Assembly (NCBI GenBank): GCA_022822785.1 | Contig: JAJEAL010000140.1 | Span: 23,566 to 87,565, forward strand | Length of the DNA: 64,000 nucleotides | DNA from: Candidatus Poribacteria bacterium | GTDB lineage: Bacteria; Poribacteria; WGA-4E; PCPOR2b | Direction of reading: 5' to 3' | Translations under genes and position numbers: made by a program | Notes under the pieces: generated by a model | Told to the model about the DNA's origin: nothing | Databases searched by the model: none | Seen by the model: the letters and a program-made list of their open reading frames with translations, nothing else | Shown here: positions 52,228 to 60,630 of the stretch, one piece after another | How positions within the stretch are numbered: the stretch's first letter is position 1 | How the letters are laid out: the number at the start of each line of letters is the position of its first letter

Positions 52228-53040
52228 ATGCCCAAACTCGTTGAACCCGTTATCGCAGATCCGGACGACATTGAGGCGCAGATTGAGTGCTTCAAAACTC
52301 ACGGCTATGTCATACTACCAGACCTGCTTTCGCCCGATGAAGTCAACACCCTTAATGACGCCATTGACCGTGATCGGGAGGCAAACCCTTTCATGTGGTA
52401 TTCTGGAACAGCACCCGATTATAACTGCAATCTTTTGTTGACAGAACCAGCTTTTGAGATGACCATCCGCCATCAAAGGTTGCTCCCGCTGATCGGAGAA
52501 TTGATGGGGGGTCCCATCTGTTTTGAAGAGCTCGCTGTGCGCCACCGTGGTGGCGAAGATGAAGCACATGATACGGGCTGGCACAGGGACCGTGGTTATT
52601 GGCCCGAACACCCGTTGAACCTCGATTATCCACAGGTTATCTACTACCTGAACGATGTGAACGAGAAGACCCACTGCTTTACTATCAGCCCGGAACCTGC
52701 CGGCGGAGAAATCCTTGATGACAGAGACGCGCACCTCGAACGCGGCGGTGTTCTCCATTTCTATGGCAATGCGGGTTCGGCAATCCTTTTCAACTGTGCA
52801 ACCTTGCACGGCGTCACACTGCGGAAAACCGATAAGGTGCGCCGCACGATTCAGGTCTATTATGGGCATCCTAACCGCCGTTCCTTGAGCGAAGTAACGA
52901 TGATGCCTCCGAATTTATGGCGAGATCATCCAGATCCAGAAGTTCGGCGTTTCTACAGCAAGTTCAATCGGTATACGCGGGTCATGATGGAAGGTCTCAG
53001 TATGGCTGATGATAGAGAACACTCACTTCCCCAACTGTAG
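52228..53040 (+). CDS. Phytanoyl-CoA dioxygenase (PhyH) family protein
   Basis: A 270-residue Fe(II)/2-oxoglutarate dioxygenase-like protein. IECFKTHGYVILPDLLSPDE opens the fold; metal residues are HxD in DTGWHRDRGYWPEH and a distal His in NCATLHGVTLRKTDKVRRT, with the 2-oxoglutarate-binding Arg in the KVRRTIQVYY stretch. Its stop is directly followed by the start of the FG-GAP gene, so the two are coupled. The substrate is unknown. Confidence 0.9.
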   Translation: MPKLVEPVIADPDDIEAQIECFKTHGYVILPDLLSPDEVNTLNDAIDRDREANPFMWYSGTAPDYNCNLLLTEPAFEMTIRHQRLLPLIGELMGGPICFEELAVRHRGGEDEAHDTGWHRDRGYWPEHPLNLDYPQVIYYLNDVNEKTHCFTISPEPAGGEILDDRDAHLERGGVLHFYGNAGSAILFNCATLHGVTLRKTDKVRRTIQVYYGHPNRRSLSEVTMMPPNLWRDHPDPEVRRFYSKFNRYTRVMMEGLSMADDREHSLPQL

Positions 53041-54153
53041 GTGAAGATCATGCAATTCAAAGAGCATCTTGTTGATGACACAATCAGAAGCGTTTATGGG
53101 CTGGAAGTCGCCGACATGAACGGTAATGGACAGAAGGATATTGTCATGGGTTCGACCGGCGAGCCGATCATTGTCTGGTACGAAGCCCCCGATTGGAAAA
53201 GGCACCTGATTTCAGACCAACACCCCGGCAATATTACTATCGCTGCTCAGGATCTGACGGGAAACGGCATACCGGATCTGTTTGTTGGAAGCGCATTTAA
53301 TCGGGGCGACCGCTCTCTCATCGAATATCTGCATTGGCTTGAGGCACCCGCCGATAGTGGGCAGTGGAAGAGCCACTTCATCGCAGAGATCCCATACCTT
53401 CACCGTATCGCTGTCGCTGACATCAACGGCAATGGTCAACCGCTGCTGTTCGCCGCATCAATTCAGGGGCCCGAAGGTGGGTTAGATGATTGGTACGATC
53501 CGGGCAGCCTCTGGTGCTACCCGTTCCCAAGCGACCCGGTAAACGGACCGTGGGAACGCCGCCTAATCGATGGCAAGTTGCATCTCAACCACGGGTTAAG
53601 CATCGGCGATGTGGATGGGGATGGCAGACTCGATATCCTGATTGGCTGTCGGGACGGGGTAATTTGGCTTGAACCGCCGTCGGACCCATTGACGGGTGAG
53701 TGGAATCGATGGGTGATTAGCGACCGAGAAAGCAGCGAGGTTTTCACGGTTGATCTGGATGGCGATGGGGTCAACGAAATTTTATCCATTGAACCGTGGC
53801 ACGGGAACACGCTATCGTGGTACAAGGCATCGGGTGATTTGCGGACAGGTAAGTGGACACGCCACCAGATTGATGACACGCTGAATCGTGGACACTCGTT
53901 GCATGGAGTCGATGTCGATGGTGATGGGAGGGTGGAGATTATCTCTGGGTATAACGGTGAGGGTTGGAATCTTCAACTCTATCGTCCTGAAAATCTGGAT
54001 CAGAACCGGTGGACGAAAGAACTCATCGACAACGGCGGCTTGGGGGTTGGCAACATGCACGTACTTGACCTGAACGATGACGGACGCGTGGACATTATCG
54101 CCGGGGGGTTAAGCACGGGCAACGTTAAGTGGTATGAGAATGTGGAAGCGTAG
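53041..54153 (+). CDS. FG-GAP/VCBS repeat protein, apparently without signal peptide
   Basis: A 370-residue repeat protein of six or seven propeller-like units with calcium-type loops: DMNGNGQKDIVMGS, DLTGNGIPDLFVGS, DINGNGQPLLFAAS, DVDGDGRLDILIGC, DLDGDGVNEILSIE, DVDGDGRVEIISGY, DLNDDGRVDIIAGG. The start is GTG 53041, immediately after the PhyH stop, or ATG 53050. No signal peptide is seen, which is odd for this mostly extracellular fold. It may bind a substrate or product of the PhyH enzyme, or be exported by another route. Function unknown. Confidence 0.85.
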   Translation: MKIMQFKEHLVDDTIRSVYGLEVADMNGNGQKDIVMGSTGEPIIVWYEAPDWKRHLISDQHPGNITIAAQDLTGNGIPDLFVGSAFNRGDRSLIEYLHWLEAPADSGQWKSHFIAEIPYLHRIAVADINGNGQPLLFAASIQGPEGGLDDWYDPGSLWCYPFPSDPVNGPWERRLIDGKLHLNHGLSIGDVDGDGRLDILIGCRDGVIWLEPPSDPLTGEWNRWVISDRESSEVFTVDLDGDGVNEILSIEPWHGNTLSWYKASGDLRTGKWTRHQIDDTLNRGHSLHGVDVDGDGRVEIISGYNGEGWNLQLYRPENLDQNRWTKELIDNGGLGVGNMHVLDLNDDGRVDIIAGGLSTGNVKWYENVEA

Positions 54154-54222
54154 CCTTTAGTATTAGTTCATTAGTTCACTTGTTCATTAATGAACCACGC
54201 TCCCTCACTTTCTTTTTTGACT

Positions 54223-54310
54223 CATGTTAAGAAATAGTTCAAAGAAACCGAGTTTTTTCGGAAAAACTCGGTTTCTCTTTGCATTTTGCACTTTCTTTTA
54301 ATATGAACCT
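54223..54310 (-). repeat. Dispersed hairpin repeat, copy 3 (inverted)
   Basis: TTAAGAAATAGTTCAA, then arms AGAAACCGAGTTTTT (54243-54257) and AAAAACTCGGTTTCT (54262-54276), then TTTTGCACTTTCTTTTAATA. The order of flanks is reversed relative to the copies at 12161 and 50820. It sits about 90 bases upstream of the acetate-kinase-like gene. Confidence 0.85.
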
Positions 54311-54401
54311 CTTTTTTTTCTGTGTTCTCTGCGTCTCGGCGGTAAAAATCGTTAGTGGATTGCCTTTGCGAGCGGTTGGGTAGAGGAGCGTAACATCTAT
54401 C

Positions 54402-55613
54402 ATGCTTATACTCTGTGCCAATGTTGGCAGCACCTCATTCAAATACCAAATTATCGATGTCGAAACATCAGCATCGCTGGTCAAAGGTGGTGTTGAGCGG
54501 GTCGGAAATTCACCATCGCCGTTCACGCACGATGTCCCCGGCAAACCGACCGTAACTGGCGAGATCGATGCGCCGAATCATAATGCTGCGATTGTGCACG
54601 CGATAGATTTGATCACGTCCTCAGAAACCGGGGTAATGACGAATCTCAATGACCTCGTAGGGATAGGTTTTAAGACCATCCTCGCAAGAGGGATTTGGCG
54701 TTCCGCACTGATAACAGACGAAGTCATCAACGCACTCGAAGCCGATATTCCGTTCGCTCCCACTCACAACCCCGCTTACATCGCTTCGATTCGTGCCTTT
54801 CAGGAACGACTCCCGAACACCCCTTTGGTTGCCGTTTTTGAGACATGGTTTCACCAAACAATGCCCGATTACGCCTCTGAATTTGGTGTCCCACGGGAAT
54901 GGGTTGAGAAGCACCAGATCCGTCGTTACGGCTTCCACGGCGCGTCACATCGCTACATCTCAGAGCGGGTTCCCCAGCTGCTGGGTAGCTCACCGGCGAA
55001 TCTGCGGATTATTTCATGCCATCTCGGTGGAAGCTCGTCGCTGTGCGCTATCCGCGACGGTCAGTCAGTTGATACAACGATGGGAGTTTCGCCGCAATAC
55101 GGTCCCATCCAATCGTCTCGGAGCGGCAATTTGGATCCGTTTGCGGTGCTTTACCTAATGGACGCGGAGGGGTGGGATACTGACGAAATTCGTCGCCAAC
55201 TGATCGAGGAATCGGGGCTGCGCGGAATCTCAGGTGTCAGCGGTGATTTACGGGATGTCGAAGCGGCAGCAACTGAAGGGAATGACGACGCACGGCTAGC
55301 GATGGATACCTTCTTTTATCAGGTCAAGAAGCATATCGGTGCCTACATCGCCGCGCTCGGTGGGGTGGACGTGATTGCATTCACCGGCGGGATCGGCGAA
55401 AAGAGTTCAACGGCGCGTGCAGCAATTTGTGATGGCTTGGAATGGCAGGGTATATCGATAGACCCACAAAGGAATGAGCGTCACACCGGCGAAGGGGAAA
55501 TCTCCGCCGGCGATAGTCGTGCGAAAATCTTTGTCGTGCCGGCAGATGAGGAGATTATCGTCGCACGGGAAACCGCAAACGTAATCACCCAACACCACGC
55601 CTCAAATAAGTGA
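54402..55613 (+). CDS. Acetate-kinase-family protein with altered catalytic residues
   Basis: A 403-residue ASKHA-fold protein of the acetate/propionate kinase family. NVGSTSFKYQI at the start, RRYGFHGASHRYISERVPQL, FTGGIGEKSSTARAAICDGL and VPADEEIIVARET are family hallmarks. Key positions differ from true acetate kinase: the HRVVHGG motif reads GFKTILARG (so the active-site Arg is Lys), the VFDTAFHQTMP motif reads VFETWFHQTMP (catalytic Asp replaced by Glu147), and the G-rich loop reads HLGGSSSLCA in place of HLGNGAS. SRSG is kept. It may have a different phosphoryl acceptor or none. No phosphotransacetylase is next to it. Confidence 0.85.
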   Translation: MLILCANVGSTSFKYQIIDVETSASLVKGGVERVGNSPSPFTHDVPGKPTVTGEIDAPNHNAAIVHAIDLITSSETGVMTNLNDLVGIGFKTILARGIWRSALITDEVINALEADIPFAPTHNPAYIASIRAFQERLPNTPLVAVFETWFHQTMPDYASEFGVPREWVEKHQIRRYGFHGASHRYISERVPQLLGSSPANLRIISCHLGGSSSLCAIRDGQSVDTTMGVSPQYGPIQSSRSGNLDPFAVLYLMDAEGWDTDEIRRQLIEESGLRGISGVSGDLRDVEAAATEGNDDARLAMDTFFYQVKKHIGAYIAALGGVDVIAFTGGIGEKSSTARAAICDGLEWQGISIDPQRNERHTGEGEISAGDSRAKIFVVPADEEIIVARETANVITQHHASNK

Positions 55614-55639
55614 AGGGGGTTCATAACCGATTGTGGAAG

Positions 55640-56350
55640 TTATCGCCTGACCTGCTTGAGCCAACTCCATGCCATGATTTTTTTGCCGGTGGGAGAAATC
55701 GAAAACGGAGAGTTAAACCATGTAGGATTACCGTCAGGATGCGGATTATTGGTGAGGTTCTGCTGATTCGCCCCATCGGCGTCCATCGCGTAGATTTCGG
55801 CATTCCCATTTCTATTAGATACAAATACAATCCGCTTACCGTCAGGAGACCAGGAGGGGGACCATTCATGAGCGAAATTTTCAGTGAGTCTTTGTAGATT
55901 CCCACCATCGGTGTCCATCACGTAGATGTCCCGGTTCCCATGCCTATCATTCCTATCAGAGTTAAAAGCAATCCGTTTACCGTCAGAGGACCAGGAGGGG
56001 GACCATTCATCAAAGTCATTGTTAGAAAGGTTGCGCTGATTGCCCCCATCGGCGTCCATCACGTAGATTTGCCGGTTCCAATCCCTATCACTCCTCTCAG
56101 ACACGAAGGCAATCTGTTTGCCGTCAGGAGACCAGGAGGGGGACCTGTCATGAAAGTCATTCTTGGTGAGTCTTTGTAGATTCTCTCCATGGATGTCCAT
56201 CACGTAGATTTCAAAGCGTATACCGTCCCACTCCCTATCAGACTCAAAGGCAATCTGTGCCTGTGCTTCAATGGCTACTATCAACGACGTTAGACTCAAG
56301 ACTACAATGCTAGCTAAAAGGAAATGTGTCAGATTGTATCTCCGGTGCAT
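55640..56350 (-). CDS. TolB-like beta-propeller (PD40/WD40-like repeats), exported
   Basis: A 236-residue exported protein: signal peptide MHRRYNLTHFLLASIVVLSL, then TSLIVAIEAQAQIAFESDRE. Four TolB-type repeats follow, each with a [S/N]PSWSPDGK(Q/R)IAF core and a (D/E)IYVMD-x-DG strand (RSPSWSPDGKQIAFVSERSD, EWSPSWSSDGKRIAFNSDRN, EWSPSWSPDGKRIVFVSNRN). The last repeat is partial (GNPTWFNSPFSISPTGKKI). The start is ATG 56350, after GGAGGG. A periplasmic propeller; ligand unknown. Confidence 0.88.
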   Translation of the reverse strand: MHRRYNLTHFLLASIVVLSLTSLIVAIEAQAQIAFESDREWDGIRFEIYVMDIHGENLQRLTKNDFHDRSPSWSPDGKQIAFVSERSDRDWNRQIYVMDADGGNQRNLSNNDFDEWSPSWSSDGKRIAFNSDRNDRHGNRDIYVMDTDGGNLQRLTENFAHEWSPSWSPDGKRIVFVSNRNGNAEIYAMDADGANQQNLTNNPHPDGNPTWFNSPFSISPTGKKIMAWSWLKQVRR

Positions 56351-56547
56351 TTGACATCCCTCCTCTGTTTGCAAATCGTTTTTTTTAGCCTTTGGGATTG
56401 ATAAAAATCAGTATTCCAAAACAAGGCATCAAACAAACAAAATCACTAACATATTCCACCGTGAAACATTATGAACACTCCCCAAATAAGTAGGATCTAC
56501 GCAGTTGAATATCCCAAGCTAAAACCCCGATTGCTTAGGGTTACTGG

Positions 56548-57384
56548 TTAGCTGTCAAAAAGATAGGTCAATAGCCGTTCTCCATCCTGAAAATCGGGAA
56601 TCAGAATATCCGCACCAGCGTGAAGTAGCCTGCCCCGTTTGTCCGCGTTCATCTGGTACCGATTGTTCTCCGCAGAGACTACACCTACAGCAATTGCGCC
56701 GACCGCCTTCGCATTTTCGATTTCCACCGAACCATCACCGACAACTAGCAACTCGCTTCCGGTCAAGCTGAAATCCTCAAGAATCTGTTGGATGACCATC
56801 GCTTTGGAGAAGTTTTGATACTCCCGCAACGCCCCGAAGATCCCTCCGTCGAAGTAGGAGGCAGCCCCTAGCAGCTCTGCTTCACGCCGAACAAATTCGA
56901 CATCGGTTCCACTAGCAAGGTAGCGTTTAATACCACGCTCTTGCAACGACTGTAGAAACTCAAGCGACATCGGCACACGCAGATCCGCAGCTTCAATCTC
57001 CCCGCTCGCTAATTTGGCGATGCGTTCATCCACAGTTGGCAGGAGCAAGCTATTATACAGATCCTTGTAATCCAACGGTTGCTTTGGGGCTCCACCTCGC
57101 TTCTCAATCTCTTCGCACAGTTGCATCATTTGGTAAATGGTCTGCTTGCCAGTCAGGTTATCCACAAATTCAACAACGACCCGTTCTAACTCCTCCGGCG
57201 TTTCATCGGTCTGCGTTTCCTGCAGCAGGATGTCAACCATCATGGGCACCATGATACTCTGCCACCCGTCACGGATTAGCGAAATCGTCCCGTCGAAATC
57301 AAACAACGCGTGCTGAACGTTTGCTCCTTCAATCTCGCGAATAATCTCAATTGATGTATTCTCTAAGGTCTGTGCTCCTGCCAC
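56548..57384 (-). CDS. HAD-family phosphatase-like hydrolase
   Basis: A 278-residue haloacid-dehalogenase-fold protein. Motif I is HALFDFDGTISLIRDGWQ (nucleophile Asp and acid Asp), motif II Ser/Thr is in RYLASGTDVEFVRREAELLG, the lysine is in YQNFSKAMVIQQIL, and motif IV reads ELLVVGDGSVEIENAKAVG. The cap domain is helical (about 35-150), as in beta-phosphoglucomutase-like or phosphoglycolate phosphatases. Substrate undecided. It is 40 bases upstream of the sulfatase-like gene stop (57425) on the same strand, so the two may be one transcript. Confidence 0.92.
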   Translation of the reverse strand: MAGAQTLENTSIEIIREIEGANVQHALFDFDGTISLIRDGWQSIMVPMMVDILLQETQTDETPEELERVVVEFVDNLTGKQTIYQMMQLCEEIEKRGGAPKQPLDYKDLYNSLLLPTVDERIAKLASGEIEAADLRVPMSLEFLQSLQERGIKRYLASGTDVEFVRREAELLGAASYFDGGIFGALREYQNFSKAMVIQQILEDFSLTGSELLVVGDGSVEIENAKAVGAIAVGVVSAENNRYQMNADKRGRLLHAGADILIPDFQDGERLLTYLFDS

Positions 57385-57424
57385 GGCTTAGAAACTCCCT
57401 ATTTTTTTGTAGTATACGAGGATA

Positions 57425-59056
57425 TTAGGCTAAGTCTTGTGCCCAATAATACTGTCCATACAGCTGAATCAGATTTTTCGGATTGTCAGCTAGCAAATCA
57501 CCGAAGGTTATCTTTTGGACCTCCCGCTTCGGCCCCGGTGCATCATCTCGATACGCAGAACGTCGTGCCTGTGCCTCAGCAGGGAAAGCGATCCATTGCC
57601 CTTGATCATCTCGGAAGGCGTATACCGTCCCGCTCGCCGGTGTGTGCACTTCGACATTGGCATCTTGGAAGGGGCGGACCCGTGTTTCGGAGGCACCGTG
57701 ATTTTCTAGGAACTCAATCCACACACGGCGCATCCGTTCAGCCACATCGGGACGGTCATCGACAAGATTGTGTCTCTGGTCGGGGTCAGTTTTCAGGTTA
57801 TAGAGTTCAGAGGGCATCCCCTGCGGTGCACATAGATAGGCCCACTCATCGTTAGTGATGGTGCTAGGTTCAACGTTCCGGTCAGAGCCGACCCAACCGT
57901 CGAAAGTGGCTCCCTCCACCGGGGTATAGCCGGTCGTCCCCGCACTAGGTGGGAATCGACTGGAGAAGGCGTAATCGTGTATCTTTTCCAGACTTCCTGT
58001 CATCAGGGGCAGGAAAGAGGTCCCTTGGACCTGTGCTGGCGCCGAGATACCGAGAAAATCTAGGATTGAGGGTAAGATGTCAGGTGGTTGGACAATGCCG
58101 TGAACCCGTTCGCCTGCGCCTAACCCTTCGGGGTGATGAACTAGGAGTGGGATTCGGACGGTGACTTCATAGAGTTTGCCGAGCTCTGCCCCCGGTTTAC
58201 CTTGTAGGTCATGGTCTCCAAACAGATGTCCATGGTCAGAAGCCCAGATGATGAGCGTATTCTTGAAAAGCCCCAACCGCTCTGCCAAGTCGAGAAATGC
58301 CCCCAGCCACCGATCCGTCAGCGTGACGTTGCCGGCATAGAGTGCGCGAAGATGTGCCGCTTCCGCTTCAGTCATATATGTCGGACGACCGTATTCTGGG
58401 TACAGCATCTGGTCCCCGTCGTAGTCGGGATCGGCGTACAGCGCGTAGTCGTACCAGGGGCAATCGAAAGGTTCATGGGGATCCCACATATCAATATAGA
58501 GGAAAAACGACTCTTGATTGTGGTTAGTCTCCAGCCAATCCATCGCCTCTGACATCCCGCGCCCGATGCAGAACTCGCGATCAAACTGCCGGGCGGCGTG
58601 GTTGCGGAGGTAGCCTTGTAGGCTATGGATATTGCGAATTTTATGGGGTTGTGCTGGCAGCCGCACGTCAAGAGAGGGGTCGGTTATCCATGGATCACCT
58701 TTCTGACTATGCACAAAACCGAGCCCGCCAAAACCGCGTGTATAGTTATAATCGTGCATCGCAAGCATTGGGGTATCCCAGATCATTTGGGTGTGCACAC
58801 TGTTCGCAGAGAGAACTTGTCCCCAAGTCAAATCTCCGGGGCTCAAGGGTTGCCAACCGCGGAAAGGAAAACCGAAACGTCCGGTCGCTAAGTCCCACCG
58901 GTTAGGGACCGTCGGATAGGAAGCCGCATAGAACTGTTCAAACACAGTGGCGTGTTGGGCAAACCCGTCCAGATTGGGTGTCTGAATCCAAGTGTTGCCG
59001 TAGCAACCTAAGTGGTCCCTGCGAAAGGTATCGTTCATAATAAAGATGACGTTCAT
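57425..59056 (-). CDS. Sulfatase-like hydrolase with Thr in place of the formylglycine residue
   Basis: A 543-residue alkaline-phosphatase-superfamily protein of the sulfatase branch. FIMNDTFRRDHLGCYGN opens the fold (metal Asp9, with Asn8 in place of the usual Asp), IQTPNLDGFA follows, and SDHGHLFGDHDLQGK is the second metal site. The activation motif normally C/S-x-P-S-R here reads T49-V-P-N-R53 in YPTVPNRWDLATGR, so no formylglycine can form. Thr is used as nucleophile in some members of the superfamily such as nucleotide pyrophosphatases, so it may be a phosphodiesterase or phosphonate-type hydrolase. No signal peptide is seen. The upstream HAD gene may share a transcript. Confidence 0.88.
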   Translation of the reverse strand: MNVIFIMNDTFRRDHLGCYGNTWIQTPNLDGFAQHATVFEQFYAASYPTVPNRWDLATGRFGFPFRGWQPLSPGDLTWGQVLSANSVHTQMIWDTPMLAMHDYNYTRGFGGLGFVHSQKGDPWITDPSLDVRLPAQPHKIRNIHSLQGYLRNHAARQFDREFCIGRGMSEAMDWLETNHNQESFFLYIDMWDPHEPFDCPWYDYALYADPDYDGDQMLYPEYGRPTYMTEAEAAHLRALYAGNVTLTDRWLGAFLDLAERLGLFKNTLIIWASDHGHLFGDHDLQGKPGAELGKLYEVTVRIPLLVHHPEGLGAGERVHGIVQPPDILPSILDFLGISAPAQVQGTSFLPLMTGSLEKIHDYAFSSRFPPSAGTTGYTPVEGATFDGWVGSDRNVEPSTITNDEWAYLCAPQGMPSELYNLKTDPDQRHNLVDDRPDVAERMRRVWIEFLENHGASETRVRPFQDANVEVHTPASGTVYAFRDDQGQWIAFPAEAQARRSAYRDDAPGPKREVQKITFGDLLADNPKNLIQLYGQYYWAQDLA

Positions 59057-59119
59057 GGATGTGAAAACTCCTTTTGACGCTATGCGCTAATCCCTACTTC
59101 CGAAGAGAATGCTTTACCG

Positions 59120-59653
59120 TTATAAAGGTTTTGTCAATACGGCGGTAATCTTTTCAACGATACCGTCCGCACGACTGCGAATCTGATCAGGGGTGAGACT
59201 CTGGATAGGGTGTCCAACGGTAGTCGGATGGAAATCGTGGTAACCGAGTGATTTCGCTTGGACTTCTCCGGCGGCGTAAAACACCTCTGAGCAGATTGAT
59301 ACGCTGGGGATGCCCCGTTCTTCTAAAGCGGTTCCGTCGTGCACACTGCACGATATACAGGAACCTCAGTCCGCGAGTCCTTCCACGACGAAGTCGCATC
59401 GATCGGCGAGTTCCGTGATTAACTCTTGCGGCGCGGGACGCGCAAAGGTTGGCTTTGTTACACGAACGACATCTGTAAGGTCAAAATGTTCGCGCATGAG
59501 CTCTTCGACACGGTCAAGGAAGATGTCGCTGCCGTTTTTACTAATATTCAGCAGGCCCATCACCTTGCCGTTGAGGTCGTCAAGGCGCGGCGCGAGAAAT
59601 TTTTCGGATGCGTTACTTGGGGCGATTGGATCGAGTAAAATTGTGTTTGCCAT
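59120..59653 (-). CDS. UGSC-family selenoprotein (TGA decoded as selenocysteine)
   Basis: The gene is open from the ATG at 59653 (AGGAGG six bases upstream) to 59120, 177 residues, except for one in-frame TGA at codon 96 (59366-59368). Reading the TGA as Sec gives ...VVEGLAD-U-GSCISCSVHDG..., exactly the UGSC motif of the UGSC (seleno)protein family, with Cys at 99 and 102. Both flanks are typical of the family: LTDVVRVTKPTFARPAPQEL before and HPTTVGHPIQSLTPDQIRS after. A SECIS-like hairpin lies immediately downstream of the TGA. The family is of unknown function and probably redox active. Supported by sequence; the host needs the selA, selB, selC and selD genes elsewhere. Confidence 0.85.
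59330..59365 (-). promoter_or_regulatory. Bacterial SECIS hairpin next to the in-frame TGA
   Basis: On the minus strand, directly after TGA: GGTTCC, TGTATA, TCGTGCA, GTG, TGCACGA, C, GGAACC. The arms TCGTGCA and TGCACGA pair perfectly (7 bp) around a GTG loop, and GGTTCC pairs with GGAACC (6 bp). The loop starts 20 bases after the TGA, as expected for SelB recognition, and the whole hairpin is translated. Confidence 0.8.
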
Positions 59654-59733
59654 TGGAAACCTCCTATGGATTTAAAAAATCTACTTAAAAATAGGATAGC
59701 ATTGCCGACCGCTTCTGTCAACAGCTATTTCGA

Positions 59734-59761
59734 TTGAACTTCTTTGACTGTGTGATATAAT
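59734..59761 (+). promoter_or_regulatory. Sigma-70 promoter of the ABC ATPase gene
   Basis: TTGAAC at 59734-59739 and TATAAT at 59756-59761, 16 bases apart; the gene starts 55 bases downstream. Confidence 0.65.
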
Positions 59762-59815
59762 ATCTGAAGTGTAGAACATGAAATTGATAATGACTTCGGA
59801 TGCCCTTTTGCAGAG

Positions 59816-60556
59816 ATGATTACAACAAAAGATTTGACAAAACGTTTCGGCAAACTCGTCGCTGTGGATAATCTAACCATGCAGGTCGAAGCGGGTGAGC
59901 TGTTCGGTTTTCTCGGTCCCAACGGTGCCGGTAAGACCACAACAATCAATATGCTAACCGGCTTGATTCGTCCAACCTCCGGCACTGCGACGGTTGGTGG
60001 CTACAATGTCCGGACGGACGCCTCGCAGGTGAAAGCGATCACCGGACTGATGCCCGATACCCCCCACCTCTATGAAACACTGACAGGGAGACAGTTTGTC
60101 CGTTTCATCGCAGATCTCTACGAAATTGACCCGCAACAGTCAGAGCGGCGCATGGAGGAGCTACTAGAAGCGTTTGATCTCACCGACACTGGGGACACAC
60201 TGATCAAGAGTTATTCCTACGGAATGCAGAAGAAGATTCTTTTGATAGCGGTGTTGATACATGAGCCGCGTGTCCTGTTTCTCGACGAACCGACAAGCGG
60301 CCTTGACCCCAAAAGTGCCCGCACTGCAAAGACGCTCTTACGCGCGTGCTGTGACCGTGGGTGCACGGTATTTATGACCACGCACATCCTTGAGATTGCA
60401 GAACGGGTATGCGATCGAATTGGGATCATTAACAGGGGCAAACTCGTTGCGGTAGGAACGCTGGAGGAGCTGCGTCAGAGCCGTACGACAATGGATCTGA
60501 GTTTAGAGGATATTTTTTTGGAATTGACAGAAAATAGTGAAGGAGAGATTGTTTGA
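59816..60556 (+). CDS. ABC transporter ATP-binding protein
   Basis: A 246-residue ATPase subunit. Walker A is GPNGAGKTTT, the signature reads SYSYGMQKK (in place of LSGGQ), Walker B is VLFLDEPTSGLDP, and MTTHILEIAERVCD holds the switch His. The C-terminal part (LVAVGTLEELRQSR) is like that of CcmA/NatA-type exporters. No permease gene follows, and none precedes it, so its membrane partner is encoded elsewhere. Confidence 0.93.
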   Translation: MITTKDLTKRFGKLVAVDNLTMQVEAGELFGFLGPNGAGKTTTINMLTGLIRPTSGTATVGGYNVRTDASQVKAITGLMPDTPHLYETLTGRQFVRFIADLYEIDPQQSERRMEELLEAFDLTDTGDTLIKSYSYGMQKKILLIAVLIHEPRVLFLDEPTSGLDPKSARTAKTLLRACCDRGCTVFMTTHILEIAERVCDRIGIINRGKLVAVGTLEELRQSRTTMDLSLEDIFLELTENSEGEIV

Positions 60557-60630
60557 CAGAGCATTCAAGGGTTCAGAAGTCCATCGGTTCAGCAGTTCGC
60601 TGACGAACTCATGCGGTCAAATGAAGGGCG

